Assembly (NCBI GenBank): GCA_903813345.2
Contig: CAIIXF020000001.1
Location: 11,135,598 to 11,199,597 of the forward strand
Reading direction: 5' to 3'
Length of the DNA stretch: 64,000 nucleotides
DNA from: Owenia fusiformis
Lineage: Eukaryota; Annelida; Polychaeta; Sabellida; Oweniidae
Shown here: piece by piece, positions 42,808-54,021 of the stretch
Layout: each line of letters opens with the position of its first letter
How positions within the stretch are numbered: the stretch's first letter is position 1
Program-made: the position numbers and the translations under genes
The notes under the pieces: generated by a model
What the model saw: the letters and a program-made list of their open reading frames with translations, nothing else
Database searches by the model: none
What the model was told of the DNA's origin: nothing

Positions 42808-44625
42808 ATGAAAACAAGACTCGATGCAAGAGTGTTCACGATGTTTTATTTTCTCGTAGTAGGGACCACAGTCAAAGATGTGTCATCTATGAATGAATCA
42901 GGGTTTAACAAGAAGGACCCTCCAAATGGAGAAGTTGATATGTATTTGAATATCTCAAAAATTGAACTGAACAGTACATTGGAAGGCATAACCAACAACA
43001 GTGACGCGACAATTGAAACTAGCAACAGTGACATGCAAGCTAATGGTAGCCGCAGTGACACAACAACTGTAGAAACAATCCGTAAACCAGATGGAGCGCA
43101 AAATATTACAACGATAACTGATATGATGAATGGAAATGAAGACATGACAAAAGAAGTAGATGACACCGTCACTGTTAATGTAAGCACGTCTGTCAAACCA
43201 ATCAAAATGTTTATATTGGAATACGGATATTTTATGAATTTGTTAACAAAACTTGCGAAATTAGGCATCATTAAGTTCTATACTTTTAAAATTGATAATG
43301 ATACTATAGATACAGTAACTAATGAAACAAAAATCATCATAAAATGGTCTGAGTATGCTGAACTGGTAAGAACATTGGTTTTTAACACTCAGAATGCTAA
43401 GTGTACACCGCCAGTTGGTGATCCAGTTACGGGCCTCAAACTACCGTTCGCAGATCACGCCCGTGTAATGCAGATTTACGTCGCGGCTTTTATCTGTGCC
43501 ATCGGTGCGGTTAGTAACATTCTCGCATACATCGTACTCTCTCGACAGAAACAGAATACCAGCGTGTTCACAATGCGTTGCCTCGCTGTAAATGATTGCA
43601 TCTATCTCATTTGGAATGGAATAAGTGAAGTGTTATACTGGATATATGGACACACATATTGGATGGATAAGTCCGTAGGAGCGATGTCGCATAACATCAG
43701 CTTTGCATATCCGTATGTATCTACAATAGGGTATATGCTACAGATGACAAGCGTCTGGCTAGTAGTTCTGGTGACCGTTGACCGTTTTGTAGCTGTTTGC
43801 TTTCCTCTGAGGGCAGTGTCATTATGTACAATATTTCGAGCAAGGGTTCTCTGTCTTTCTGTTTTCATCATGTCTATCGTTTACCATATTCCCATGTTCT
43901 TTGAGTGGAAGATGGCCTGGGCGAGGAATATGTGCAGCAGGAAATTCGAATACGTATTAAGCTTCACGGACACTGGAGAGAACTTCTATTATCAGTTGAT
44001 TTACGGATTCATTTTGAATCTCATGTTTAAGAATGTCGTACCGATATTGATCGTCTTCATACTGAATATAATGTTGATTCGGGATCTCTACCGAGCGAAG
44101 AGAGCGCGAGTGGAGATTCAGATTGGGGCTAACACACATTCGAGACAAGAGAGGGACATTACGATGACTCTTCTTTCAGTCTCTACGATTCTTATTATTT
44201 GTCTGATTCCAAGACTAGCACTGAAAGGCATGCGATTGGTGCTCTGGATTCCAAAGACAAACGAAGAGAAAATTGCCCAATTTTGGTCCTTGGAGGCATA
44301 CGATAACTACTATTGGAGTTCGAACTACCTCTTCATAGCTTCTGTGTTTTCAATGAGGGCAAATTCTGCCGTCAACTTTTTCATCTATTGTATCGTTCGT
44401 AAGGGTTTTTTGAAAGAATTGCGAGTTATTTTTACCTGTAATAAAAAGAAGACGAGTAAAGCTCAAAGCGACAAAAGTTCACGACTCGGCGCACAGGGGC
44501 AAGGAACCAAGGAGTCTAGAGGGGAAATGAGAAAGGGTGAACAATATATCCAACCGGGTGGACTGGTAAATGTTAGCGTCTTATCTACAGATGAATCCAG
44601 CAATTACAACGTTAGACCAAAGTGA
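42808..44625 (+). CDS. Class A GPCR, FMRFamide-receptor-like, single exon
   Basis: 605 codons without intron. A hydrophobic start (VFTMFYFLVVGTTV) may be a signal sequence. Residues 28-215 form a long Ser/Thr/Asn-rich ectodomain with about eight N-glycosylation sites (residues 48, 55, 63, 79, 99, 124, 164, 172). Seven membrane segments follow: TM1 about 221-245 (GAVSN), TM2 254-278 (LAVND), TM3 303-330 (VDRF in place of DRY, 324-327), TM4 345-365, TM5 396-424, TM6 451-476 (CLIP), TM7 505-530 (NFFIY in place of NPxxY, 523-527). The NSAVNFFIYC pattern is typical of invertebrate peptide receptors of the FMRFamide type. The usual Cys at the top of TM3 is not present, although ECL2 has C376. Ligand unknown. 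Confidence 0.9.
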   Translation: MKTRLDARVFTMFYFLVVGTTVKDVSSMNESGFNKKDPPNGEVDMYLNISKIELNSTLEGITNNSDATIETSNSDMQANGSRSDTTTVETIRKPDGAQNITTITDMMNGNEDMTKEVDDTVTVNVSTSVKPIKMFILEYGYFMNLLTKLAKLGIIKFYTFKIDNDTIDTVTNETKIIIKWSEYAELVRTLVFNTQNAKCTPPVGDPVTGLKLPFADHARVMQIYVAAFICAIGAVSNILAYIVLSRQKQNTSVFTMRCLAVNDCIYLIWNGISEVLYWIYGHTYWMDKSVGAMSHNISFAYPYVSTIGYMLQMTSVWLVVLVTVDRFVAVCFPLRAVSLCTIFRARVLCLSVFIMSIVYHIPMFFEWKMAWARNMCSRKFEYVLSFTDTGENFYYQLIYGFILNLMFKNVVPILIVFILNIMLIRDLYRAKRARVEIQIGANTHSRQERDITMTLLSVSTILIICLIPRLALKGMRLVLWIPKTNEEKIAQFWSLEAYDNYYWSSNYLFIASVFSMRANSAVNFFIYCIVRKGFLKELRVIFTCNKKKTSKAQSDKSSRLGAQGQGTKESRGEMRKGEQYIQPGGLVNVSVLSTDESSNYNVRPK

Positions 44626-45005
44626 GGTTTTTCAAAGAGGAGCACCACAATATGGTAAAAGTGTCAGACTTCAATAACTGGTCATTGTTACAGACAGTTA
44701 AGTACTGAGTTTCATTTGGGGGAACTTGAACCTTTTGATGGTCCAAGACAAGACTAGTTACAAGATTTCCACCCCTTCGGTGCTGAATCACTGTAGTAAT
44801 TTATTTAGTATTGTTGAAGCATTTTACAACCTTTTTGTGTGAATGTATTGATATAATTATAAAGTTTGAACACATTCCTGCCATACATACAATACATGTT
44901 GGTAGTCATTTTTGTTGTTATTTTGTATATACTTTGTATTAACAGGGCCAATAATGCTGAATTCAGCCTCGGCCCTGTCATTTGTGAGCTAATATTGTAA
45001 AGTAA

Positions 45006-45011
45006 AATAAA
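45006..45011 (+). terminator. Poly(A) signal after the GPCR gene
   Basis: AATAAA about 380 bases after the stop codon; a plausible 3' end for the GPCR transcript before the large element begins at 45105. Confidence 0.5.
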
Positions 45012-45949
45012 GAAACCATGAAAACTAAAAAAAACTAAATGGACGTTCATTTACTGTGATCATGGACTGATGCATTGACGTTATGAAAAGAATATTCATC
45101 CCGATGTAAAAGGGTAGGAGGTCCTTTCAAATTATGGTCCTTCTCTCCATTGATTTATATGCCACTTCACTTGAATACCTCCACCATTACTTCCCTGAAG
45201 ACAGACTCATCTCCTATTGTATGATCACACGCTACCGATTACACCTACACACCCGACCCGCACATTCTCAAGATATATTCTCTAAACAGATTTAATTTTT
45301 TTGTGGGGATACTTCAAATGCAGGATCTATGAAAACAATCCTCAAACTATAGATGAACTAAAGAATATTCAAACAGGAGAATGATATGTTGGACAGGGAT
45401 TTTACAATATGTCCAATGAGCTTTGATTGAGCACATTTTAAACTATTTTATATGTGTTCACATTATGGTAGTATATGATAATAAAACTGACACCACATCA
45501 AACTTACATGTCTGTACGATAGGTCTACCAAAAAAACGTGAAATCTTGCTTTTGTTAGAAAATGCTAGGCAATTAAAAATGTGAATGATTTTTTGGACCA
45601 CCCTGTATATTATGATGTAAATAAAAGTTGTGAGAGAACAAATAACAGCAAAAATAGATGCAATTTACAAACTTTCTTTACTTAAAAAGCTAACAACACG
45701 CCCAATTCTCACCACGTTGTACAACTGAAAAGTGGTAGTTTTGCGAAAGATTTCGAAAATGCGGCAGTTCCACGGTAGATTCTGAAAAAATGCGGTAGTT
45801 TTTTGTTGTAAATTAAAAAAAACTGATTTTGCGTAGATTCCGAAAAACACTCACTTCAATGAATAAAAAATTATTTTTCTAACACAGCATCCATTGAACA
45901 CTCTCATAAACAGACCAACAATTTGAACACTTCAGTGTTTTCATAACTA

Positions 45950-46010
45950 CAGTAGAACCTGCTAAGTGGAACACGTCTGTAAGTGGAACACCTCACAAGT
46001 GGGACACTGT
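45950..46010 (+). mobile_element. Pogo/Tigger-like terminal repeat
   Basis: It starts after TA with CAGTAGAACCTGCTAAGTGG, followed by two further AAGTGGAACACC-type repeats, the style of pogo/Tigger ends. A diverged relative in the same orientation lies near 51390 (AGTAAAACCTGTAAACTGCA). Confidence 0.5.
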
Positions 46011-46180
46011 TTTTAAAGTCACATCACAGTCACCAACTCATTTAAATATGAATGGAATAGTGGCAGATACTATTCATACTGGTACTTAAATGAGTTGCTC
46101 ATAAGATAATAGGTTAATTCGGTAGCCGACGGGCGATAGTTGCATTCGCGAATTCTCTTCCATCTCAATAACATAATGTA

Positions 46181-46382
46181 CGCTCCCCTCCATAAGTTTG
46201 GCAACTGGAGATTTCATTGGGAAGCAAATCAAAAAAGTCTGAGTCGTCGTTTTGTTCTTTAATTATAATAATTCGGAACTAATAACCATTCTAAAAGCCA
46301 TCACATATGATTTTTAGATAGTCAAACATAAACAACCGGTCTTTGATGGGACTTCTAATTTCCAAACTTTGGGAGGAGAGTG
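46181..46382. mobile_element. Short relative of the CACTCCCCTCCATAAG MITE
   Basis: It starts CGCTCCCCTCCATAAGTTTG after TA and ends CCAAACTTTGGGAGGAGAGTG. Same terminal family as 29160-29987, but only about 200 bp long. Confidence 0.7.
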
Positions 46383-46741
46383 TGCGTCCGATGCCCAGTC
46401 GGTGCTTTGAGGCAAATTCTCCTCCTGACCTGGATCAACGAAGGAAGCTTGTCTCATTAGTATCAATCACCATGTCGATCAATCCATTTAGCCTCAGAAT
46501 TTAATATGAAAACCCTTTTCTAATCATCATAAATAAGCAAAAACTAATGTCTTCGGTTACTAATAAAATATGACGTCAAAAAGCATTTCATCATTAATCC
46601 ATTACATTGATTAGATATACAATATATTTAGAGCATGGCATATTTAGATTTTAGGTCATGACATAATATTTAACCCTAATGTGAACAACATATTTTTCAT
46701 CACACTAATGGACAGGGGGAAATTTGCTTATTAGTTACATA

Positions 46742-46811
46742 CTTCAAATAATTCTGTAATATTTTTTCAAATAATTCTGTAATATTTTTTCAAATAATTC
46801 TGTAATATTTC
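46742..46811 (+). repeat. Three tandem 23-bp units
   Basis: The unit CAAATAATTCTGTAATATTT plus TTT is repeated three times with almost no change. An AT-rich minisatellite inside the 7.1-kb element. Confidence 0.85.
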
Positions 46812-48252
46812 GATGCAAATATGTTCTCAAGTTTGTAAATAACATGCATATTTAGATGGAAAAATGACTAAAAATAGCCTCGAAATTGAAAAATGGGGTA
46901 GGGGACACAAATAAAATTACTACTACAAAACTAATAATGAGATTTGGAATTTTTCGTAAGAAAATAAGACCAAGATTCACGATTCAAATGTCGAAGTGAA
47001 CAAAATGGCGGCTGTTTGAATTCGAATTTTGAATCACGACTTGCCCATATATGGAACAGAATATCGATGTTGCATGATCTAAGAAATAAACTAACTAAAA
47101 AAGAAGTGAAGCGATTTTGTTGAAAGGTCCATGTGCAGTATGGCAAGTGATTTTAGACAGTCATATCTTTCACCATGAGTACTTTCTGGTCATAAAACAA
47201 TATTTTTTATTAAAACAATATGTTTTCTTTCAAGTGAAGTCCCCATGATAGTAAAATATCAATCCAACTCTCTGAAAAATTATGGATTAGGGCCCGGGCC
47301 CCACTCTGACACTTTTTAAAAAAATGTTAGGCTTATTTTCTAAAAAGAGGATCTTGTTTTTCTCAATTTAAACATATCAAAAGATTCTTCTACACTATTA
47401 GACAGGTTCCAATTTCAGAATATCTCAAGGGAAAGGGTTTTTGAGGCATTTTTTAGAAAAAGCAACAGACCTATTTTTCTGAATCAGTTTTTCATGCTGA
47501 TAAAGATATTAAAAGATGACAGCTCAACGGTATGGCGATGACACTGATTTTTAGCGTTTTTTCCACCCTAGGAAATTATTCTTGGGGTACTATAATATTG
47601 GTTCATAACTCAAAGGATATATGAACTATTGTTCTGAGTTCTACAGCATACATTGTTAGTACAGAGATGAGTTATAGGTTGATATCTTTGTTGGTTTCGG
47701 AAAAATACAATTAATTAGAAAAAGATATGCAAATTTTGTCATTTCTTTCTTGCTAATTTTATATTTGTAGCTTCAAGCAAAATATGATAACTTTAACAGC
47801 TCAAAGTAGTATTCTAACAACATTCCCAAGCTATGTGTGATATTGTAATACATCTATTATAGTGATGAAGAACTATTTTGTAATTTTTAATATGACTTTA
47901 TAGTGCCCTACCCCTGGTAAATAGAAGAAAGTTGACCGTTTTCTTCTGGTTTTAACATTTTATTGACTTCTTAATTGAAGATACAATCAATTTTGTCAGT
48001 TTATTATGAGTAGCTTTACAATGGTTAACTATTCCCATGAATAGAGGGTTGGGACCTCAAAAATACCAGAACTGTTAAGTGGCATCTTGGGCAACCCTCT
48101 TCAGAGTATTTTCCTTACATTCCAATAAAATCTGCAGGGGATGCTTTAAGAAACCTATATATTTTAGATACTAATGAAGATACTGACTTCAGGATTTGGT
48201 CCTGGTATGATAGGTAATCTGCATGACAAAAATGACAAAAAGAAAAAACTCT

Positions 48253-48452
48253 GTTGCCATAGTAACAAGAATACCACACTATTTGTTTCCTAAGAAATGT
48301 GTTTTAAGAAATGTGTTTTAAGAGGTTTTGTCATTCTCTTCATATTTTTAATTCTAAATATGTCTACAATGTGGATTGATTAAAATTATGGTAAAATAAT
48401 CTTTTTTTTATTGTTCATGCAATGTCTCTAAAACAGAAGTTGCTATGGCGAC
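48253..48452. mobile_element. Probable mariner MITE relic with paired X-box-like motifs
   Basis: GTTGCCATAGTAAC (48253) and the inverted GTTGCTATGGCGAC (48439) are spaced and oriented as in the two mariner-type elements at 30165 and 38694. Outer ends are not clear, so the limits given are the motifs themselves. Confidence 0.4.
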
Positions 48453-51400
48453 ACATAGATCATAGAAAAAATCCTGGGATGATCGCTCTATTTTTTTTAC
48501 AAATACTTTCAGGTGTCCTGCACTTAAAAAAGCCATGTAACTGTAAAGAGTTGTATGAAATAATTTTGTTACAAAAAATCGGGAATTTTTTTTCAAAAAT
48601 ACAAAAAAGGAGCACATAGGTTATCGCAAACAATTTCAGACAGTTAAATCTTTGATTATGACTATTTTCTGACCATGAAGACAGGTATACAGGGATAATA
48701 AAGTCAGTTGGACTCGGAGATATTTCGCAAGCAATCAACCCATCAATATTTTATTTTTCAAAGTTGTTGACCTCATTTTCACCAAAAATGCAATCATTTT
48801 TTACAATGTTTAATGTATTACTATTCTTTATTTTAATGTATCAAATAGCTCTTGAAAGGAAAACTGAATTCCCCTAAGATAGGTGTTCCCAATGCCATTT
48901 CCCCATTGAAAAAAGTCATGCTATCCATTGGTTTCAGTTCATTTTGGTCACTAAATTCAGTATCTTTAAAGTCTCTGGAGCAATCCACTTTTCCTCTTAG
49001 TAAATAGAACATGTCTCAAAACACATTCTAATTATGCATTCAACAATACGTATAATTAAAGGTTGTATTTTTGGTAAAATGTAGGTCAACATTTTTAGTA
49101 AAAAGTATGTTGATTGGGCCATTACCTTTAATATCACTTAGGTCTGATTAACTTCATTATCAATATATTTGCTTTTCTTAAAGATAATGAATAGATCTAA
49201 AAGATATACCCATGTTCAGGCTCCTTTTATGCAAATACTATCAAATGCTGTAGTCATGACACTTGAGTGTCTTGGTATTTAAAGGCAGAATCAGATCTAT
49301 ATAGAATAAACAAAATTGAAAGCAACGTGTACAGTTGACCAATGTATTTCTTACAATTTCAAATACAATATCTCCCAAAAGATCCAAAATATGTTTATTA
49401 ATTGGTAATGCTGCTTAAAATTCAAAGTGTAAAAAGGGGGAAATGTTCAAATTCTCCCAAATAATAATAAATAAGTTACACTAAGTTATACAAGTGTGAG
49501 GCACCATCTGTGGTATCTGTGTCTGGAGTAAGTGATGTTGGCACTGTTTGACAATCTTGCCACCAATAATAAGAAGCAAGTATTGGCTGCAATGCTTGTA
49601 CATGGCTCCTACAGCTATGAGCAAGAGGCAAACCTGGTCTGATTTTATGCATATTGCAGCTAGGTTGACTACCAGAAAGTCATATTTGGTTAATAAAGAT
49701 TCTTAGCTACTTTTCTAACATCTGGCTATGATGCATCATGGCTCAGTAAGGACTCTGCTATATGGTCAGATGATGAGAACTAACAGTTTTACGGAACTTT
49801 TGCCATGTTTTGCACATTGTAAATGACCCTTCTGAATGGGTTGTAAAGGTATATACCAGGAGGTATATATGGCTCAAATGACTCATGACCTAGTACGTGG
49901 GACAGGCTTTAGTAAATTACTTGTGCATGATGACCACCATAGTCTAGTTGCTCAAATGAGATCAATTGATGATTATATTGTTTAGACTTCATGTCAATGT
50001 CCAGACTGTTTGCCAACCTCTCTAGTATGTGATTACAATAGATTTCATTATGATACATGTACTAAATTGAAAACTTATGTATAAAATATCTTAAGTCCTA
50101 TATTCTAGTAATAAATGAAGTAGAATGTCACCTAACATTTGATGATGGTTTGAATTCATTGATTTGGTGTCTATCAATACATGTTTCTAACTTAATGCTG
50201 CAAAATGATAAAATTCACCACATCCACTTTCTTCAATTTATCGCACATAGCTTGGAAATGCTTTTAGAATACTACTTTGAGCTGTTAAAACTGTCATATT
50301 TTGCTTAAAGCTACAAATATAAAATTGGCAAGACAAAAATTGCGTATATTTTTCCCGTTTATTGTATTTTTTCTGAGACCAATAAGGGTATCGACCTATT
50401 ACTTTAGGATAGTATTCATATTTGTACTAGCAATGTATGGTGTAGTACTCAGAACAATAGCTCATATATCCTTTGAGCTATGAACTAGTTTCATAGTACC
50501 CCCTAGAATATTTTCCTAGGGGGGTAAAAATGCCAAAAATCAGTGTCATCGCCATCCCGTTGAGCTGTCATCTTTTAATATCTTTATCAGCATGAAAAAC
50601 TGATCTAGTAAAAATAGGTCTGTTGCTTTTTCTAAAAAATGCCTCAAAAACTTGAATTATCTAAATTGGAACCTATATATGAACAATTTCCGAAAAGGGG
50701 ATGCGTATTGAAATGCGTTAAAGTTAAAAAACACATATCCCATGTTATTTCCCCATAGGGAAAACTCATGCTATCCATTGTTTTCAGCATCATTTTGGTC
50801 ATCGAAAATTGATATCTTCAAAACTAGACTTTCAATACAATTATATTTTGAAGAAGTTTTAGACCCCTTGTTGAATAATCTTTTCATGCAATAAAAATCA
50901 GAAAGGGAGATCCTGTTTTGAGTAAATAAGTTCAATATTTTGAAAAAATGTTGACATGGGTCCCTATTCATAGTTTTTCTAATTGTTCGATTGATATTTT
51001 TATCATCATGGGTACTTCACTTGAAAGAAAACATATTGTTTTAATAAATACCACTGTATGCCCAGAAAGTACTCATGGTGAAAGATATGACCATTTAAAA
51101 TCACTTGCCATACTGCATGTGGTCTTTTTATACGTGAATACTTTGAAGTATATAACATTGTATATTATTAAAAAATGGCAGCCATGGCTGTTCGCCGGAT
51201 GGATTTTCTACGCCTTGGCACTGCTGTTATCTAGTAAGAATTATATTCTATGTAAATCTATTCTTAGAATAAATATTAGCACTCTTTTTAACAAAGAATG
51301 GAGGATACAAGGTTTTCTACATGATGGCGGTACCACACGCCCTTTTGTCTTGAACTTTCAAACACAAGCGAGACTGATGTACCAACAGTAAAACCTGTAA

Positions 51401-52244
51401 ACTGCACCGCTGTGATCGGAACATCTCAATAAATGGAACACTTCTCAGAGAGTTTCATAACTAATTCACTCAATATTAGATTAGTCAAATGAAATAAGTG
51501 AAATACATCCCAAGATGAGGGATAAGATTTTTGATCAGTTGTCTAAAATATTCCATGTTTTACTGAAATATTCATTAAAATATGATTCGAACGGCCGCCT
51601 TAATCTTTTTGAATAATAAGTAAATAATCTAAAGATAATGAATAATGCTAAGATTGTATTCTGATCGTGGCAATATCAGGCGAAAATTTTGTTTTGTTTC
51701 ATTGGGAGTGTCACTCCTGACCATTTTTCATATTATTTTACACATATTTATTGAATTTTTCAATGGTACCATTAATGATCAATGTTCCATCAACGTTTTT
51801 TTCAATTAGCGGAAGGGATGGGTTCTGATTACCATCACTCAGCATGTCGATCAATCCATTTAGCCTCAAAACTTAATATGAAAATAACTTTTTAGGATCA
51901 TTATAAAAGTGAAAAACGAGTGTCTTCGGTTACCAATTAAATATGTCGAAAAGAAACCATTTTATGATCATCATCATATAGTCCATTTGATATGTTTAAT
52001 AGTTTGTGCAATAAGTGATTCCTTATAACCTCTCGACATAAATGTGACAAAACCTTATAAGACCTAGGACGAGAAACTAATTTTTAGAAACCAAGATTAT
52101 ATATATTGAAGAATATGTCCCTTTTAAAGGCCCTTACTGGCCCTGATTGTGTATAAGATAATAAGGGAAAGAGCACAAAGAGGTCACCATATAAATCAAT
52201 GGAGAGTAGGACCATAAATTAATAGGACCTCCTACCCTTTTACA

Positions 52245-53060
52245 CCGGTGTGCAGACGGCATTTAAGATAATAGTCCTACAGGACACTTGATCCGAAGGT
52301 CCATCCTCCGGCCCTTGGCTTGGTTCGGTTCTCTGACCACTCTTGTCGGAGACAGATTGGGAGACTGTGGTTGGTTCCTCCTCCGAGGGGCTACATGAGA
52401 TGCCCTTTCATGTTTTACTTTAGCAGACTGCTTGTAGAAACAATATGCAAACAAGGGTAGTGCACAACTGAACAACCTTGAAATATTGTGAAATTATCAA
52501 GGCAATCAATTTCATGGAGTCCAGGTCAAGGTCAATATAACCAATATAATAAAGGACCATGGTGCAAAATAACTAACATTTAAACTAGTTAAAAGTAACC
52601 ACTTGTTTCACTCTATTCCGGATTAACATTTTCAAAAAAGAAAATGCAAAATAAAGTCTAAATCGTTTTTAAAAACCTTTATCAATATTGAGTATTATCC
52701 TATGACAAGTAGAGTTTGAAGGAGATAAGTTGGTAAAATATATCCCGTAACCTTAGGTTTCCATATCCAGAACCTCCATATCTCCCGCTCCAGGGCATAT
52801 CTTCCCGCTTTGAAAAAAAGTTGAAAAGTTTGAAAAAAATTGAAAAAATGCGAATAATCCTAGACTATGTTTTAAAGAAAATATAGCCATGTTTATACTT
52901 GCCCACTTTGCTAGAAGTATGGCCAATAAGATTATCAAATTGGGAAGAATCTTCCTTATTTCCATTATTGACTCTTCGTGTATTGTTTGGATCAGCCTGC
53001 CATCTTTCATTCCAATGCAAGTTTATGCTGGGTCTAATCGTTTTGCACATATTGCTGGGA
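52245..53060 (+). pseudogene. Upstream region of a third, broken TIMP copy
   Basis: From about 52420 onward this follows the TIMP copy 1 upstream region block by block: TTTTAGCAGACTGCTT, GTTAAAAGTAACCA, GAAAATGCAAAATAAAG, TAGAAGTATGGCCAATAAG, TTGACTCTTCGTGTATTGTT, GCTGGGTCTAATCGTTTTGC. Homology stops at 53050 where a repeat cluster begins; exon 1 resumes at 55889. The start (52260-52420) is GC-richer and unidentified. Confidence 0.65.
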
Positions 53061-53390
53061 GGAGTTATATGTCTTTACGATGGAACAAATTCACAAGAAC
53101 TCGTGTATTTGAAAAAACTAAACTCAGTACCCCAGTAAAAAACTGGATATTATATCTCTGGAGAATGAAAAATGGGAAAATTAGGAGTTATGAGATTAAA
53201 CTCAATTAGCATGTTTTATCATGTCTTATATACACGTTACGCCCCCCTCCATCCACTCCCCCCTCAATCCAATATTAATTTATTTCGATTTTTTGTATAA
53301 CGCATGGAAACTAACCTTAAAAAGTGAGCAATGACATTAATGTTGCGATAATAACCTCCCTTATACCTATTTATTACAGGTCGTGTACAC

Positions 53391-53936
53391 TTATCCCGTT
53401 CCCGGACTATGGTCCTGTGAACATCTCAATCTTTTGCCTGTGCGATTACAACATGGGAGAATTTTTTACTGATCTTACACTTCAGATACCTACTTCAATA
53501 GATTCCTTGGTAATTTAGCATTCTTTTCGTGTAGTTGAATCCACAATTGTCTGGGTTTATCGGCAGAACGAAGACATTTTCGTTTTTGATCGCAATATTT
53601 GCGTGTAACATTTATCTTATTTCAACCGTCAAATTCCTCCATATTGGTACTTCCGGGCTACATCCGGGACAGCCAAACGGGGGATTCCCCTTTTAAATCC
53701 AACCGCCATTTTGAAAAGTGATGGAATCTCTCTCGATGAAAAAGAGAAAATGTTCCCGTTCTGCCGATATACCCAGACAATCGGCGGTTCCAATATATTA
53801 GAAGTTACATCTTGAGTTCTATAATGCATTGAGGTAGGTATCTTAAGTGTAAGGGGCGTAGATAATTCTCCCAAGTTGTAATCGTACAGGCAAATGAATG
53901 CGATCAGTGCAGGACTATAGTCCGGGAACGGGATAA
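53391..53936. mobile_element. 546-bp MITE with an 8-bp duplication
   Basis: Inverted ends TTATCCCGTTCCCGGACTAT and complement are flanked by GTGTACAC on both sides (53383-53390, 53937-53944). Other members of the host repeat have GTGTAGACC without an insertion (for example 60177). Arms of about 130 bp. An 8-bp duplication suggests hAT, P or Merlin-type transposition; the ends alone do not decide. Confidence 0.8.
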
Positions 53937-54021
53937 GTGTACACCATTGTTGCCTGATTTATAGCAAAAACATTGACTTTTGCACGTTTTTGTTATTAAA
54001 AAATATTAGAATACCTAACAT

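Larger units (their letters stand above)
45105..52244. mobile_element. 7.1-kb TIR element without recognisable genes
   Basis: Inverted ends of about 60 bp: TGTAAAAGGGTAGGAGGTCC on the left, its complement on the right, then TTATGGTCCT and CTCCATTGATTTATATG. Inside, 46970-47660 and 50440-51130 are long inverted copies of each other (for example CTTTCACCATGAGTACTTTC and its complement). Pieces at 46480-46640 and 51840-52000 are direct copies (CATGTCGATCAATCCATTTA), as are 48895-48985 and 50736-50820. No frame over 150 codons and no domain is recognised; one 147-codon frame at 50948 lies in an arm and does not look coding. No certain target duplication. Family unknown. Confidence 0.7.

Noticed and set aside
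42846-43271. 141-codon minus-strand frame opposite the GPCR N-terminus
   Set aside because: It is the reverse reading of the Ser/Thr/Asn-rich ectodomain of a clear GPCR; no independent start or domain.
50948-51391. 147-codon plus-strand frame
   Set aside because: Lies in an inverted arm of the 7.1-kb element, has no domain, and the matching arm at about 47000 does not preserve the frame.
53395-53518. Possible extra TIMP-like exon (IFCLCDYN)
   Set aside because: It is inside an element bounded by an 8-bp duplication and is repeated inverted within it, so it is transposon sequence.
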